This document shows, one piece after another, positions 8,949 to 18,356 of a stretch of 64,000 bases of DNA (its first letter is position 1; each line of letters begins with the position of its first letter). The notes below the pieces were generated by a model. The model did no database searches, was not told the origin of the DNA, and was given only the letters and a program-made list of their open reading frames with translations. Where the stretch lies: positions 363,479-427,478 of the forward strand of contig CANMEQ010000003.1 of NCBI GenBank assembly GCA_947497065.1. The letters are read 5' to 3'. The translations under genes and the position numbers were made by a program. The stretch comes from an uncultured Paracoccaceae bacterium. GTDB lineage: Bacteria > Pseudomonadota > Alphaproteobacteria > Rhodobacterales > Rhodobacteraceae.

Positions 8949-9677
8949 TCAAACGATTATTCCGCCATCTGCGTCATCGCCTGTTGCATCTTGCAAAGCA
9001 GCCAGGTCAAGAACAGTAAACCTGCGCCGATCCTCAAACGTGAGAACACCATCTTTCTTCATCGATGACAGCTGCCGGCTAACGGTTTCCAAGGTGAGAC
9101 CCAAGAAATTTGCGATCTCTTCGCGCGTCAGGGGCAAAGTGTGCGGCTGACCTGCATGAATAGGAACAGTGTCGCGCCTCACGACCATTTCGATGAACGT
9201 CGCAATCTTCTCGCGCGCAGTTTTGCGCCCCAGGAGCACCATCCATTCCCGCGCGGCAGACAATTCGTCCAGCGCCATCTCCATAACGCGCTGCGAGATG
9301 TGCGGGACGTCCTGAACTAGCTTTTCAAAGGATCTGCGCTCAAATCTACATAAAGTTACATCGGTGACAGCCGTCACATCAAAATCTACTGTTTGACGCC
9401 CTGGGCTACCAATAAAGTCAGATGGCAAAAGCAACCCAACAACCTGCGTGCGGCCATCTTCCAGCGTTCGCGACAACGACGCTATGCCAGACACGACTGA
9501 AGAGATGTGGTGTAAATCATCGCCGCGCCAAATGATTGGCTCGCCCTGCTCAATGGTCTTGTAAGACTTCATACCTTCCAGAACGGAAAGCTCGTCCTCG
9601 TCACAGCGCGCGCAGACGGCCCTGTGGCGGATGGGGCACTTCCCGCATCCATCTCGTTCATTGAATACAAAATTCAT
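8949..9677 (-). CDS. fnrL: Oxygen-responsive Crp/Fnr regulator FnrL
   Basis: The 242-residue regulator has an N-terminal cysteine cluster (C11, C14, C22 and C25 in GCGKCPIRHRAVCARC) plus a central cysteine in DVTLCRFERR, enough to hold the oxygen-labile 4Fe-4S cluster. A cyclic-nucleotide-like beta roll and dimer helix are followed by a C-terminal helix-turn-helix (TREEIANFLGLTLETVSRQL) whose EXXSR pattern is that of FNR recognition helices. It sits between the cbb3 genes and hemN, its known targets in this family. No Shine-Dalgarno precedes the ATG; an FNR box ends six bases upstream, suggesting autoregulation. Confidence 0.97.
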   Translation of the reverse strand: MNFVFNERDGCGKCPIRHRAVCARCDEDELSVLEGMKSYKTIEQGEPIIWRGDDLHHISSVVSGIASLSRTLEDGRTQVVGLLLPSDFIGSPGRQTVDFDVTAVTDVTLCRFERRSFEKLVQDVPHISQRVMEMALDELSAAREWMVLLGRKTAREKIATFIEMVVRRDTVPIHAGQPHTLPLTREEIANFLGLTLETVSRQLSSMKKDGVLTFEDRRRFTVLDLAALQDATGDDADGGIIV

Positions 9678-9682
9678 CGGTA

Positions 9683-9696
9683 TTGATCTGGGTCAA
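9683..9696. promoter_or_regulatory. FNR/FnrL box in the fnrL-hemN divide
   Basis: TTGATCTGGGTCAA matches the FNR consensus. It lies six bases upstream of the fnrL start codon (minus strand), where bound FnrL would most likely repress, and 35 bases upstream of the hemN ATG at 9732 (plus strand). With class II spacing the hemN transcript would begin near 9731; a -10-like TAGGAT is present at 9719-9724. Confidence 0.88.
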
Positions 9697-9731
9697 AGTT
9701 GTTGGCTTCACTGCACCCTAGGATGCGGCGT

Positions 9732-11087
9732 ATGGATCATACAAGCACCCTTCGGAAATACGGCCTTTTTGACGCAAAAGTCCCGCGTTATACGAGCTAC
9801 CCGCCCGCAAACAGATTTACTCAAGGGGTCGGCGCACGACTTCAACGTGACTGGCTTACGAAGGTCGGACCAGACGAAGCCGTCTCGGTCTATGTCCACA
9901 TCCCCTTTTGCCGTCGATTATGCTGGTTCTGCGCATGCCGTACGCAAGGCACCAAAACGCTTAGCCCTGTGGAGGCCTACATTGAGGTCTTGCTTCTAGA
10001 AATCGACGCCTATCGCGCGATCCTTCCTAAGGGCGTCAAATTGCGGCGGCTTCACCTTGGTGGCGGCACGCCGACACTCTTGAACGCGAAACTAATGCAG
10101 TGCTTGCTCGACCGGATTTTTGCAAATTTCGCTCAGACCGAGGATTTCGAATTTTCCGTGGAGATTGATCCGACAGAGGCGAAGCCCGAGGTGCTGGGTG
10201 TTTTATCCACATCCAAGATGGGCCGCGCCAGCATCGGGGTGCAGGATTTTGATCCGTGCGTTCAAGCCGCTATTGGGCGGGAACAGAGTTTCGAACAGAC
10301 GCTTGACGTTGTCCAAACACTACGCAGCGGCGGCGTTCAAAGCCTGAATGTGGACGTGCTCTATGGCCTGCCTTTCCAAACCGCACAGAGCATCAAAAAT
10401 ACTCTGGACCAAATTATCTCGCTGCGCCCCGACAGACTAGCGCTCTACGGCTACGCACATGTCCCCCATGTTTCAAAACGGCAGGTCATGATCCCACAGG
10501 ACGCGCTGCCAGACCCCGAAAAGCGGTTCTTTTTGACGGGGCTGGCCAAAGATCGGCTTACCGCATTGGGATACGAAGCCCTTGGCATCGACCACTTTGC
10601 ATTGCCGACAGACAGCCTGACGGCGGCTGCCAAGGCCGGTCGAATGGTGCGAAACTTCCAAGGCTACACTGATGATCCCTGCACAACGCTGATTGGTATT
10701 GGGGCCTCTGCCATCTCAAAGTTCTCTGATGGTTACGTACAAAACGCCGTCTCAACTTCCGCCTATGCTGAAAGGGTAAGGGCACGCGGGCTGTCAGCCC
10801 ACAAAGGGATCGCTTTGACACAAGAAGACGCATATGTGGCGGCGCTGATCAACGATATCATGTGCAACGGCGAGATCGACAAAAAAGCCATTACATGGGC
10901 CCACCCCAACTTTGCAGATCTTTTGATGCACCAAATTGAACGCTTGAAAGATCGCTTTCATGATCTGGTTGTCGATACGCCGGATCGACTAGTGGTGCGT
11001 TCCGAATTCCTTGCCGCAACGCGTCTAATCGCAGCTGATCTCGATCAATCGCGAAACTCGGATCACCTGCATAGTCTTGCCGTATAG
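9732..11087 (+). CDS. hemN: Oxygen-independent coproporphyrinogen III oxidase HemN
   Basis: This 451-residue radical SAM enzyme makes protoporphyrinogen IX without oxygen. The 4Fe-4S site is CX3CX2C in FCRRLCWFC, preceded by VYVHIPF and followed by a glycine-rich SAM motif (LGGGTPTLL); the C-terminal HemN domain follows. I choose the ATG at 9732 (MDHTSTLRKYGLF) over ATGs at 9699 and 9723 because a -10 element overlaps 9719-9724 and an FNR box lies at 9683-9696, so the upstream ATGs would not be transcribed. Haem for the cbb3 oxidase under low oxygen is the obvious link to its neighbours. Confidence 0.95.
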   Translation: MDHTSTLRKYGLFDAKVPRYTSYPPANRFTQGVGARLQRDWLTKVGPDEAVSVYVHIPFCRRLCWFCACRTQGTKTLSPVEAYIEVLLLEIDAYRAILPKGVKLRRLHLGGGTPTLLNAKLMQCLLDRIFANFAQTEDFEFSVEIDPTEAKPEVLGVLSTSKMGRASIGVQDFDPCVQAAIGREQSFEQTLDVVQTLRSGGVQSLNVDVLYGLPFQTAQSIKNTLDQIISLRPDRLALYGYAHVPHVSKRQVMIPQDALPDPEKRFFLTGLAKDRLTALGYEALGIDHFALPTDSLTAAAKAGRMVRNFQGYTDDPCTTLIGIGASAISKFSDGYVQNAVSTSAYAERVRARGLSAHKGIALTQEDAYVAALINDIMCNGEIDKKAITWAHPNFADLLMHQIERLKDRFHDLVVDTPDRLVVRSEFLAATRLIAADLDQSRNSDHLHSLAV

Positions 11088-11673
11088 ATCTTCGTTGCTC
11101 CTAGCCCTCCGTAGGCAATTCTATCTCACTCTCTCTAGGTATTCTCTATTTTTTCTTCACTCAATTTCTCTGCTTGGAAACTCTACCAAGTGACTCTACT
11201 GAGGGGTGTTCAACGCGCACGCGCAGCTACTTTCGGCTGCTCCGATCTTACCAATTTGCTTTGTCTCGTCACCCTCCACCTACAACAGGCGCTTGCGGCA
11301 TTTAATCTGCAGATCAGTCCTGTCCTCCCCAAAGGAAAGCCAAATCAATCGAAACAGCTTGCGGGAGTAAAGGATTGGTATTCCGGAGCATTTTCTTGAT
11401 GCAGAGGGCCTTTGCCGGACCTTTTCCTGTCAGATCCGAAGGTCCGTTTCGAACTCGGAATTTAGTATATCATGCGACGAAACTAGTGAGCGTTTACAGC
11501 ACCGAGACCGATGGTTTCAGCTCACCCAAAAGCATCGAACCAAAACGCAAACGGATAGGGTACCTTTTTACATAGTTTTTCTGTGCTAAGCTGTAAGATG
11601 ATACGAAAAGTTTCGCTGAACACACGGGTTGAGCGGGCAAGCGGTGTGATAAAATTGGTGAAAGAGGTGTGCG
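11088..11673. other. Intergenic region of 586 bases between hemN and the H-NOX gene
   Basis: Rich in T and C just after hemN, without a convincing gene in any frame. A minus-strand frame (11494-11985) runs into the H-NOX gene and is its shadow. An inverted pair (CGGACC at 11416, GGTCCG at 11441) has a long loop and no U-tract. The promoter of the H-NOX gene should lie here, but I could not assign it. Confidence 0.5.
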
Positions 11674-12213
11674 ATGAAAGGTACGATTTTTGTTGAGCTT
11701 GTAAAAATGGCTGAGGGTGCCTTCGGTGAGGACGTCGTAGATGACGTCCTGTCCAAGGCAGATCTGGAAAATGACGGAGCGTTCACCGCGGTCGGCAATT
11801 ATCCATGTTCGGAATTGGTCAAGATCGTAGTCGCATTCAGCGAACATTCCGGGATCAGTGCAGAAAAGCTTCAGCGTATGTTCGGCCACTGGATGATGGA
11901 CCACTTCGTTGAAAACTATGAAGAGTTCTTTGCGGGAAAGACCGACAGTTTTTCCTTGCTGGAGGCTGTGGATGGAGAAATTCATGTTGAAGTCAAAAAG
12001 CTGTATCCTGAAGCCGAGCTTCCGGTCTTCGGCACTGAACGTCTAGGCGAGGATCAACTAAAGCTGACCTATTCCTCACCGCGCCCTCTTGTCGAATTCT
12101 GCCATGGCATGGTTGAAGCCTGCCTTGAACGCTATAACCAGAAAGCAGATATTGGCCGATGTCCTGTCCCACATCAGGCGAACGCCACGACATTTGATAT
12201 TCAACTAAAATAA
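11674..12213 (+). CDS. hnoX: H-NOX (haem nitric oxide/oxygen binding) domain sensor
   Basis: The 179-residue protein is a stand-alone H-NOX domain. It opens with MKGTIFVELVKMAEGAFGED, has the proximal haem-ligand histidine at residue 104 in EIHVEVKKLYPEAELP, and carries the YxSxR haem-propionate motif as YSSPR (133-137). These features define a ferrous haem sensor that in facultative aerobes usually binds NO and not O2. An AGAGG Shine-Dalgarno precedes the ATG. It is 18 bases upstream of a hybrid histidine kinase; in known systems NO-bound H-NOX inhibits autophosphorylation of such a partner kinase. Confidence 0.95.
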   Translation: MKGTIFVELVKMAEGAFGEDVVDDVLSKADLENDGAFTAVGNYPCSELVKIVVAFSEHSGISAEKLQRMFGHWMMDHFVENYEEFFAGKTDSFSLLEAVDGEIHVEVKKLYPEAELPVFGTERLGEDQLKLTYSSPRPLVEFCHGMVEACLERYNQKADIGRCPVPHQANATTFDIQLK

Positions 12214-12231
12214 TGAAGCAGGTCGCTGAAT

Positions 12232-13956
12232 ATGAGCAATGAAGATGACGCGGTCGATGATCGTGTTTCACGGCGCCGGTACCTGCGCGAGAAAGCTGCC
12301 CGCACCGAAGCCGAAAAGCTGTTGGAAGAAAAAAGCCGAGAGCTTTACCTTGCTAATCAGCAACTGAGCACGCACTCGGCGCAGCTTGAAGCCGCCGTTC
12401 TTGAGCGGACCAAAGAGTTGCAGGAAGCGTTGCAGCAGGCCGAAGCGGCTGGAAAAGCCAAAAGCCGATTTGTTGCTACGATGAGCCATGAGATTCGCAC
12501 GCCCTTAGGTGGAATCCTTGGCATGATAGACCTGTTGGCAATGGATGAAATGGACGAATCCAAGCTTGAACTGCTGAGCTATGCGGCAGCTGCTGGCAAA
12601 GGCCTAAGTCGTATCGTCAATGATGTGTTGGATTTTTCCAAGATGGAAGCCGGGGTTTTTATCTTCGAAGAAGAATCCGTAGATGTTCGCGCCTTGATTG
12701 AAAGCATCTGCAAGCTTGCGAATTCGTCTGAAAAAACGGCAGGGCGGTCTATACGAGCAAAGATAAGGGATGATGTACCCCACCTGTTTCTTGGTGACGC
12801 CACACGCATCCGGCAGGTTATCTCGAACCTGGTGACGAACGCACTCCGATACTCCGAGGACGGACCCGTGTTGATCAGGGCAAGCGCGCAACCCCACAAA
12901 AAAGGGGCTTTGCTGCGGATCGAGGTCGAAGATTTTGGAATCGGTATTGCGTCTGAGGGGATATCGAACCTTTTCAAAGACTTCTCTCAAATTTCAAATC
13001 CTTTGACTGCCGCAGCAGAAGGGGCTGGCCTTGGCCTCGCGATATGTAAACGCATTTTGGAAGGCTGCGGAGGGACAATCGGAGTCGATAGCGTCATCGA
13101 CGAAGGGTCAACTTTCTGGATCGAGTTGCCGGTTACGGTGATTGAACACTCCCTTTCCCAAGAGGCGACACAGGCCGTGGAACCCGACGCTGGCCATATT
13201 GGAGCTCTGGACGGGAAGAGTATCCTGATTGCCGAAGATAACATCATCAATCAGAAGTTACTTACGACCTACCTGATTCGCATGAACACCATCCCGCACT
13301 TGGCCGAAAATGGCCGTATCGCATTGGAGATGTTTGATCCCGAAAAATTTGATCTGGTCCTAATGGATATTGCGATGCCGGAAATGGATGGCCTCGAAGC
13401 GACGCGCCAGATCAGACTGAAATGGAAAGATGCCAAACTACCGCCGATCATCGCCTTAACGGCGCATGTCATGGATGCCATCAAGGAGGAGGTGGAAGTG
13501 GTTGGCATCGACACAGTTCTATCCAAGCCGATACCCTTTGAAGAACTCAAACATGCTCTAGAGATCGCACTGACCGAACAATCCAACACACCAGCAACAC
13601 CCCCCCCCCTACAAGACGAAACCCACGATACAACCGTCTTTTCAATTATGAAGCCTTCAGTGGCAACCGATATGCGGGAGTTCTTTTCCGACGACAAGAT
13701 CGTTGAACTTGCCCAAGAATTTACGGCAGATTCAAACCTGCGCTTAAATAAAATAACCGAAGCTATTGAGATAAATGACGTAAAGACAGCGTCGGCCGAA
13801 GCGCATTCTGTTAAGGGATCGGCATTGACGCTCGGGTTCATTGAATGTGCGGAATGGGCCGGCCAGATCGAAAAGTCTCCTCAGGATCGCGCTCTATGTC
13901 TGGACTGCATATCAAAACTTCAAGCAGCCTTGATTAACATTAACTCAACGCTGTAG
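12232..13956 (+). CDS. H-NOX-associated hybrid histidine kinase (HisKA-HATPase-REC-Hpt)
   Basis: The 574-residue soluble kinase has no membrane helix. In order: coiled coil (about 15-75), HisKA with the phospho-accepting histidine 86 in MSHEIRTPL, HATPase with N box ([12 protein letters not shown]), G1 (EDFGIGIA) and G2 (GAGLGLAI), a receiver with aspartate 379 in [13 protein letters not shown], and a C-terminal Hpt with histidine 525 in [10 protein letters not shown]. The coiled-coil start replaces a sensor domain, fitting control by the H-NOX encoded just upstream. This architecture matches HnoK/HahK-type kinases. Its final response regulator is not in the window. Confidence 0.93.
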   Translation: MSNEDDAVDDRVSRRRYLREKAARTEAEKLLEEKSRELYLANQQLSTHSAQLEAAVLERTKELQEALQQAEAAGKAKSRFVATMSHEIRTPLGGILGMIDLLAMDEMDESKLELLSYAAAAGKGLSRIVNDVLDFSKMEAGVFIFEEESVDVRALIESICKLANSSEKTAGRSIRAKIRDDVPHLFLGDATRIRQVISNLVTNALRYSEDGPVLIRASAQPHKKGALLRIEVEDFGIGIASEGISNLFKDFSQISNPLTAAAEGAGLGLAICKRILEGCGGTIGVDSVIDEGSTFWIELPVTVIEHSLSQEATQAVEPDAGHIGALDGKSILIAEDNIINQKLLTTYLIRMNTIPHLAENGRIALEMFDPEKFDLVLMDIAMPEMDGLEATRQIRLKWKDAKLPPIIALTAHVMDAIKEEVEVVGIDTVLSKPIPFEELKHALEIALTEQSNTPATPPPLQDETHDTTVFSIMKPSVATDMREFFSDDKIVELAQEFTADSNLRLNKITEAIEINDVKTASAEAHSVKGSALTLGFIECAEWAGQIEKSPQDRALCLDCISKLQAALININSTL

Positions 13957-14760
13957 CTGATGTCGAAGTCACGACAGCGATACCGGTGACCCTCCGCTTT
14001 CCTCATCGTGCCCGCTCTTTCGATTTCGTTGACAATCATGAGCGGGTTGGCAATGCCGGATTTGGCTATCTATTGCACGGGGACGTCCGCCTGCACATGG
14101 GATAAAGTGGCGTCGCCTCTGGCTACGGTAAAGCTGGAGTTCGACGCACTTGCATCGAGCGTCCTAACAGGCGGGCCGTTTAGGGCGGCCCGTTTACGGG
14201 CGTAGGTCGATTTCCCGCAACTGTGTGGTCCGATCAGGAACACGGTCGGCAAGGCAAGCAACATCTGGCCCGCGCTGCAACGCTCACGCAAAGCCTTGTA
14301 GAGCCATGTGGACAGGTCGCGCACCCATAGCATTATGGCGCGTAGTGCCGCGATCATCTCATCCAGCGCATGGGACGTCGGCAGGCCTGCGACGATCTCT
14401 TAGAAAACATCCGTCTAATCGGTTCCGGTGCTGGGCATGTGGTGAGATCAGCGGACGAAGTGCTTAAACAAATTATGGGCCTCGGTCGCCAAGGCTACGC
14501 ACTCGCGTTGGGCGGAGGCGGCAACCGTTCCAACGTTGATCTGATTGGCACATTCACAGCGGGCACTCGCGGCAAGCTCTTTTGATCCAGCACAGACCTG
14601 GCGTTAGCCCAAGAATGCAGACGCACAACGCAGCCATGTGGGCAGTTGTGGCGAAAATATCGGAACGGAGGAAAGCTTCACATTCAGCTGTGGCAGAGGA
14701 ATTAGATTTCAGTACACGTTAAGATTGAAGGCCGGCTGGTTCGGCAAATAGATTTCTGGA
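13957..14760. other. 0.8 kb of probable gene debris between the kinase and gajA
   Basis: No intact gene was recognised. A minus-strand frame at 14070-14357 contains a Walker-A-like GPHSCGKST, and a plus-strand frame at 14370-14585 (ending TFTAGTRGKLF) looks protein-like, but neither has a ribosome-binding site or a recognisable family. The mixture of short protein-like pieces on both strands suggests remnants of mobile or displaced genes at the left edge of the Gabija insertion. The gajA promoter probably lies in the last 150 bases. Confidence 0.45.
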
Positions 14761-16554
14761 TTGCCCATGCACATTTCAAGAATGCAAATTCGCAATTTTC
14801 GTAATTTCAAGAGCATTGACGTTCCGCTGGCTAAAAACACTGTTTTGATCGGTGAAAACCGAGCAGGAAAGAGTAATTTCATACATGCTTTAAGGCTTGT
14901 TCTGGACACGTCTCTCCCTGATCGATCACGCAGTCTTAAAATTTCGGACTTTTGGGATGGCATTGAAGATCCGTTTGCCCAAGGCGGAAGCTCTATCGAA
15001 ATCGATGTCGATTTTGTAGGCTTTGAAGCCAACCCTGCAACTCATGCGTTGCTTGCAGATTTTCGAGTGGCTGACGACCATACTGTTGCACGAATTAGTT
15101 ATCGGTTCCGCCCTGACTGCGAGGGCGAGCCTTCGAGCGAGGCGGACTTTGACTACATTATTTTTGGAGGCGGCGATGAAACCAGATCAGTACCTTCAAA
15201 GACAAGAAGGAGGCTCGTTCTTGATGTGTTGCATGCACTTCGGGACGCGGAATCAGATCTCGAAAATTGGAGAAAATCCCCTCTCAGGCCGTTAGTTGAA
15301 GATGCCTTTTCAAGGGTTCCCGACAGTGATTTGGTGAGCGTTTCAAGCGCGATTGAAGGTGCCGGAGAGGCTTTGCTCGAGCTAACCGAGATTACTACGC
15401 TAGAGGCAACTTTGCGTGGTAAACTGCTTGCGATCGGTGGTCCGCGCAATGACATTGATGCGAAATTCGGAATTTTGTCTACTGATCCGTCTAGGCTAGC
15501 TAACATTCTGAAACTGTTCATCGATGGCGGCTCGCGCGACATCGGCGATGCGAGTCTTGGATCAGCTAATCTAGCGCTACTGACACTTCAATTGGCAGAA
15601 TATGAATGGAAGCGAGCGCAAAACGAACAAGATTTCACGATCATCGCAATCGAAGAACCTGAAGCGCACTTGCATCCTCAGCTACAACGCAAAGTGTTTA
15701 GCAACCTGTTTCAGGAGAGTCTGGAAACACCTCAAAGTCTAATTGTCACTACGCACTCGCCAAACATCGCTAGTGTCACGCCTTTCAATCAAATTGTCCT
15801 GCTTCGAACTCATGAAGACAAAGGAACTGTTGCGCATTCCTTGGCAAAACTAGCGCTGGCAGAGCACGAGAGAGATGACCTTCAAGGTTATCTCACTACG
15901 ACCCGTGCCGAGGTCTTCTTTTCGAGCGGCATCATTTTTGTGGAAGGGCCTTCTGAAGAAGCGTTGTTGCCCGCATTTTCTGCGACTTTAGGCCATGATT
16001 TAGATGCTCTAGGTATTACTGTTTGTAGCGTTGATGGCGTGGACTTTGAGCCATACCTAAAGCTTGCTACAATGCTAGGCATTCCATTTAGCGTCATAAC
16101 AGATTGGGATCCAGTCGCAGGAGGCAAGGCTCTAGGATGGGCACGGGCAAAAAAACTACTGCTGACCAATCGTAAATTTGGTGGCAAGGTCGATGCAACC
16201 CCGGAACAAGTTACACGCCTAGACGCTGAAGAGAGTTTTCTTCGTGGCAGCGCAAAAAATCATTGCATTTATTTGAACACGACAACGTTGGAAATTGAGC
16301 TTTCTCAAGATCCATATCTCGCAAGCGCTCTTCTGTCGATCCTGTCCGAGCAAACTTCTTTTGGCCAGACCTTGAAAAATAGAATTGCAAAGTATCAAGC
16401 AAACCATTCTGAGATCGTCCCAGAAAAGCTGATGTTGATGATCGGATATGTAGGAAAAGGACGTTTGTCTCGAGAACTGGCAAAGAGAATTGTCGGGATA
16501 CAGCCGCCAGAGTACATAAAACATGCTATTGAAAACGTGGTTGCGAAAGTTTGA
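14761..16554 (+). CDS. gajA: Gabija anti-phage protein GajA (OLD-family ATPase-TOPRIM nuclease)
   Basis: The ORF gives 597 residues from 14761 (first codon TTG; an ATG follows at residue 3). The N-terminal ABC-type ATPase has Walker A GENRAGKS (31-38), a signature-like LGSANLALL and Walker B IIAIEEPEAHLHP (about 294-306), with a later histidine in TTHSPN. The C-terminal TOPRIM domain has FVEGPSEE (393-400) and TDWD (447-450), supplying the acidic metal-binding residues. Together with the adjacent UvrD-like helicase this defines a class 2 OLD protein, i.e. GajA, a sequence-specific DNA-nicking endonuclease held inactive by cellular nucleotides and released during infection. Base composition is lower in GC than in the neighbouring core genes, consistent with transfer. 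Confidence 0.93.
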   Translation: MPMHISRMQIRNFRNFKSIDVPLAKNTVLIGENRAGKSNFIHALRLVLDTSLPDRSRSLKISDFWDGIEDPFAQGGSSIEIDVDFVGFEANPATHALLADFRVADDHTVARISYRFRPDCEGEPSSEADFDYIIFGGGDETRSVPSKTRRRLVLDVLHALRDAESDLENWRKSPLRPLVEDAFSRVPDSDLVSVSSAIEGAGEALLELTEITTLEATLRGKLLAIGGPRNDIDAKFGILSTDPSRLANILKLFIDGGSRDIGDASLGSANLALLTLQLAEYEWKRAQNEQDFTIIAIEEPEAHLHPQLQRKVFSNLFQESLETPQSLIVTTHSPNIASVTPFNQIVLLRTHEDKGTVAHSLAKLALAEHERDDLQGYLTTTRAEVFFSSGIIFVEGPSEEALLPAFSATLGHDLDALGITVCSVDGVDFEPYLKLATMLGIPFSVITDWDPVAGGKALGWARAKKLLLTNRKFGGKVDATPEQVTRLDAEESFLRGSAKNHCIYLNTTTLEIELSQDPYLASALLSILSEQTSFGQTLKNRIAKYQANHSEIVPEKLMLMIGYVGKGRLSRELAKRIVGIQPPEYIKHAIENVVAKV

Positions 16555-18356
16555 TGTCCAGCATTAGGGCTCTTAAGGGTGCCATCGCTTCGCTGTCTCA
16601 AAACCCAGAGCAATTGTCGGCAGTAAACGCAACGGATCATTGTGTGGTTCTTGCGGGCCCAGGAAGTGGCAAGACAAAGACACTGACTACGGCTATGGTA
16701 AGAACTCTGCTGGAGGACGTCTCAGAACCCCGAGGAGTTGCTTGCATTACATACAACAACGAATGTGCATTTGAACTCGAAAAACGCTTGGCGCTGCTTG
16801 GTTTGGAGCGAGGAAATAGAGCATTCATAGGAACAGTACATGGCTTTGCTTTAACTAAGATTATTTTGCCTTTTGCGCGATGTGTTTTTCCTGACTGGCG
16901 GTCTGATGTAAGTGTGATCTCGGAAACGGATAAGAAAGGCGTCATCGCTGAGGCCTATGCATCTATTGGCGGTATCGGCGATCCTCAAAAACGCTGGAAA
17001 TTTGCTGAGGAGAAGAGAAAATCGATAGTTGATAGGTCGAACGTGTCATGGCGAGGGACCAACCCCGAACTTTCTGACTTCATCGAAGCATACGAAGGCA
17101 TTTTGAAGGATCGCAATCAAATCGACTTTGATGGTATGCCGTTGCTTGCTTACGACATGGTTTCGAGGTTTCCTTGGATTACTGAGGCGCTCAAGGCAAA
17201 ATATCCAGTGTTGTTTGTCGATGAATACCAAGACCTAGGCCACGCTCTGCATGCGCTGGTTCTCAAACTTTGCTTTGAAAGCGGCATTAGGCTCTTTGCC
17301 GTCGGCGACATCGATCAATCTATCTACGGCTTCGCAGGGGCGGAACCTTCGCTGCTAGAAGGCTTGTCAGCCCGAGCCGATGTTCAAACCATTCGCCTTC
17401 GATTCAATTACAGGTGCGGTACAGATATCATCGATGCCTCCATGGCCGCGTTGGGCGCAGAACGCGGGTATGTTGGGCCAGACTACGCAGGCAAAGGTAC
17501 TATCAAGTTTCATCAAGTCGATGGAGACGAATATGCTCAGGCGCAGTATTTGCTGGATACTATCCTTCCTGACCTACAATCGAGGGGTTACGAGCTGGAC
17601 GAAATCGGCGTGCTTTACCGATGGGCTAAACATAGCGACAAGCTTGTTTCGTTGTCTGAGGCCCAAGGCGTTCCTGTTTTAAGGGCAGACAATAAAGCCC
17701 TGATAAAACGGAACTCCCCAATCTCTAGGTTCGTAGAACGATGTGCTCAATGGGTTGTGGGCGGATGGAAAACTGCGGACCCAAGATTTATGCGGCTTTG
17801 CCACGATGGGAATTCGCTGGTTTATGGCGCGGGCGCTTCGGAAGATGAAAAACGCCAACTTGAGTACGAGCTCATTAACTTTCTTGCACCAATGGACGGA
17901 GGGGCGTCCACTCATACTTGGCTGCTCAAATTCAAGCGCGAAATTTTCTCACCTTGGTTTGCAAGAAAACGCACAATCTCCGAGCAGTGGGAAAATTTGG
18001 ATGAGATGATTAGCAGAACAGATATCAACCAAGGTGGGACAGACCTTAAGATGTCTCAGTTTTGTGGAGATACATCTGGATCTGGCGCAATCAACCTAAG
18101 TACATTTCATAGTTCAAAGGGGCGAGAGTTCCGCGCGGTAGTCTTACTTGGCATGAACGATGATATCATTCCTAACTGGTACAGCCGGAACGACCCCAAA
18201 AAGCTAAGCGCCGAAAGACGCGAGTTCTATGTTGCTGTAACACGAGCTGAAGCCGAACTGCATATTGTCTTCAGAAAGAACTCACACTCTCCATTTGTTC
18301 GCGAATTATATGAGCGAACACAACAAAATCAATTGCCCAGTAATGCACAAGACTAG
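16554..18356 (+). CDS. gajB: Gabija anti-phage protein GajB (UvrD/PcrA-like helicase)
   Basis: The 600-residue superfamily 1A helicase shows motif I (AGPGSGKT), motif II (LFVDEYQD), motif III (AVGDIDQSIYGFAGA), motif IV region (RFNYR), motif V (STFHSSKGREF) and motif VI (FYVAVTRAE). The ATG at 16554 overlaps the gajA stop as TGATG, so the two are translationally coupled; a TTG one codon upstream is the alternative. GajB forms a complex with GajA and is thought to help sense DNA ends or consume nucleotides. It is slightly longer than the founding GajB (about 500 residues). Gene order gajA-gajB is the canonical one. Confidence 0.93.
   Translation: MSSIRALKGAIASLSQNPEQLSAVNATDHCVVLAGPGSGKTKTLTTAMVRTLLEDVSEPRGVACITYNNECAFELEKRLALLGLERGNRAFIGTVHGFALTKIILPFARCVFPDWRSDVSVISETDKKGVIAEAYASIGGIGDPQKRWKFAEEKRKSIVDRSNVSWRGTNPELSDFIEAYEGILKDRNQIDFDGMPLLAYDMVSRFPWITEALKAKYPVLFVDEYQDLGHALHALVLKLCFESGIRLFAVGDIDQSIYGFAGAEPSLLEGLSARADVQTIRLRFNYRCGTDIIDASMAALGAERGYVGPDYAGKGTIKFHQVDGDEYAQAQYLLDTILPDLQSRGYELDEIGVLYRWAKHSDKLVSLSEAQGVPVLRADNKALIKRNSPISRFVERCAQWVVGGWKTADPRFMRLCHDGNSLVYGAGASEDEKRQLEYELINFLAPMDGGASTHTWLLKFKREIFSPWFARKRTISEQWENLDEMISRTDINQGGTDLKMSQFCGDTSGSGAINLSTFHSSKGREFRAVVLLGMNDDIIPNWYSRNDPKKLSAERREFYVAVTRAEAELHIVFRKNSHSPFVRELYERTQQNQLPSNAQD

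Noticed and set aside
14070..14357. Minus-strand frame with a Walker-A-like GPHSCGKST
   Set aside because: A single motif in a 95-codon frame without Walker B, start signals or family resemblance; kept only as possible debris.
11674..18356. H-NOX/kinase and Gabija as one NO-triggered defence system
   Set aside because: They are separated by 0.8 kb of debris, differ in base composition and have no known functional link; neighbourhood alone is not enough.
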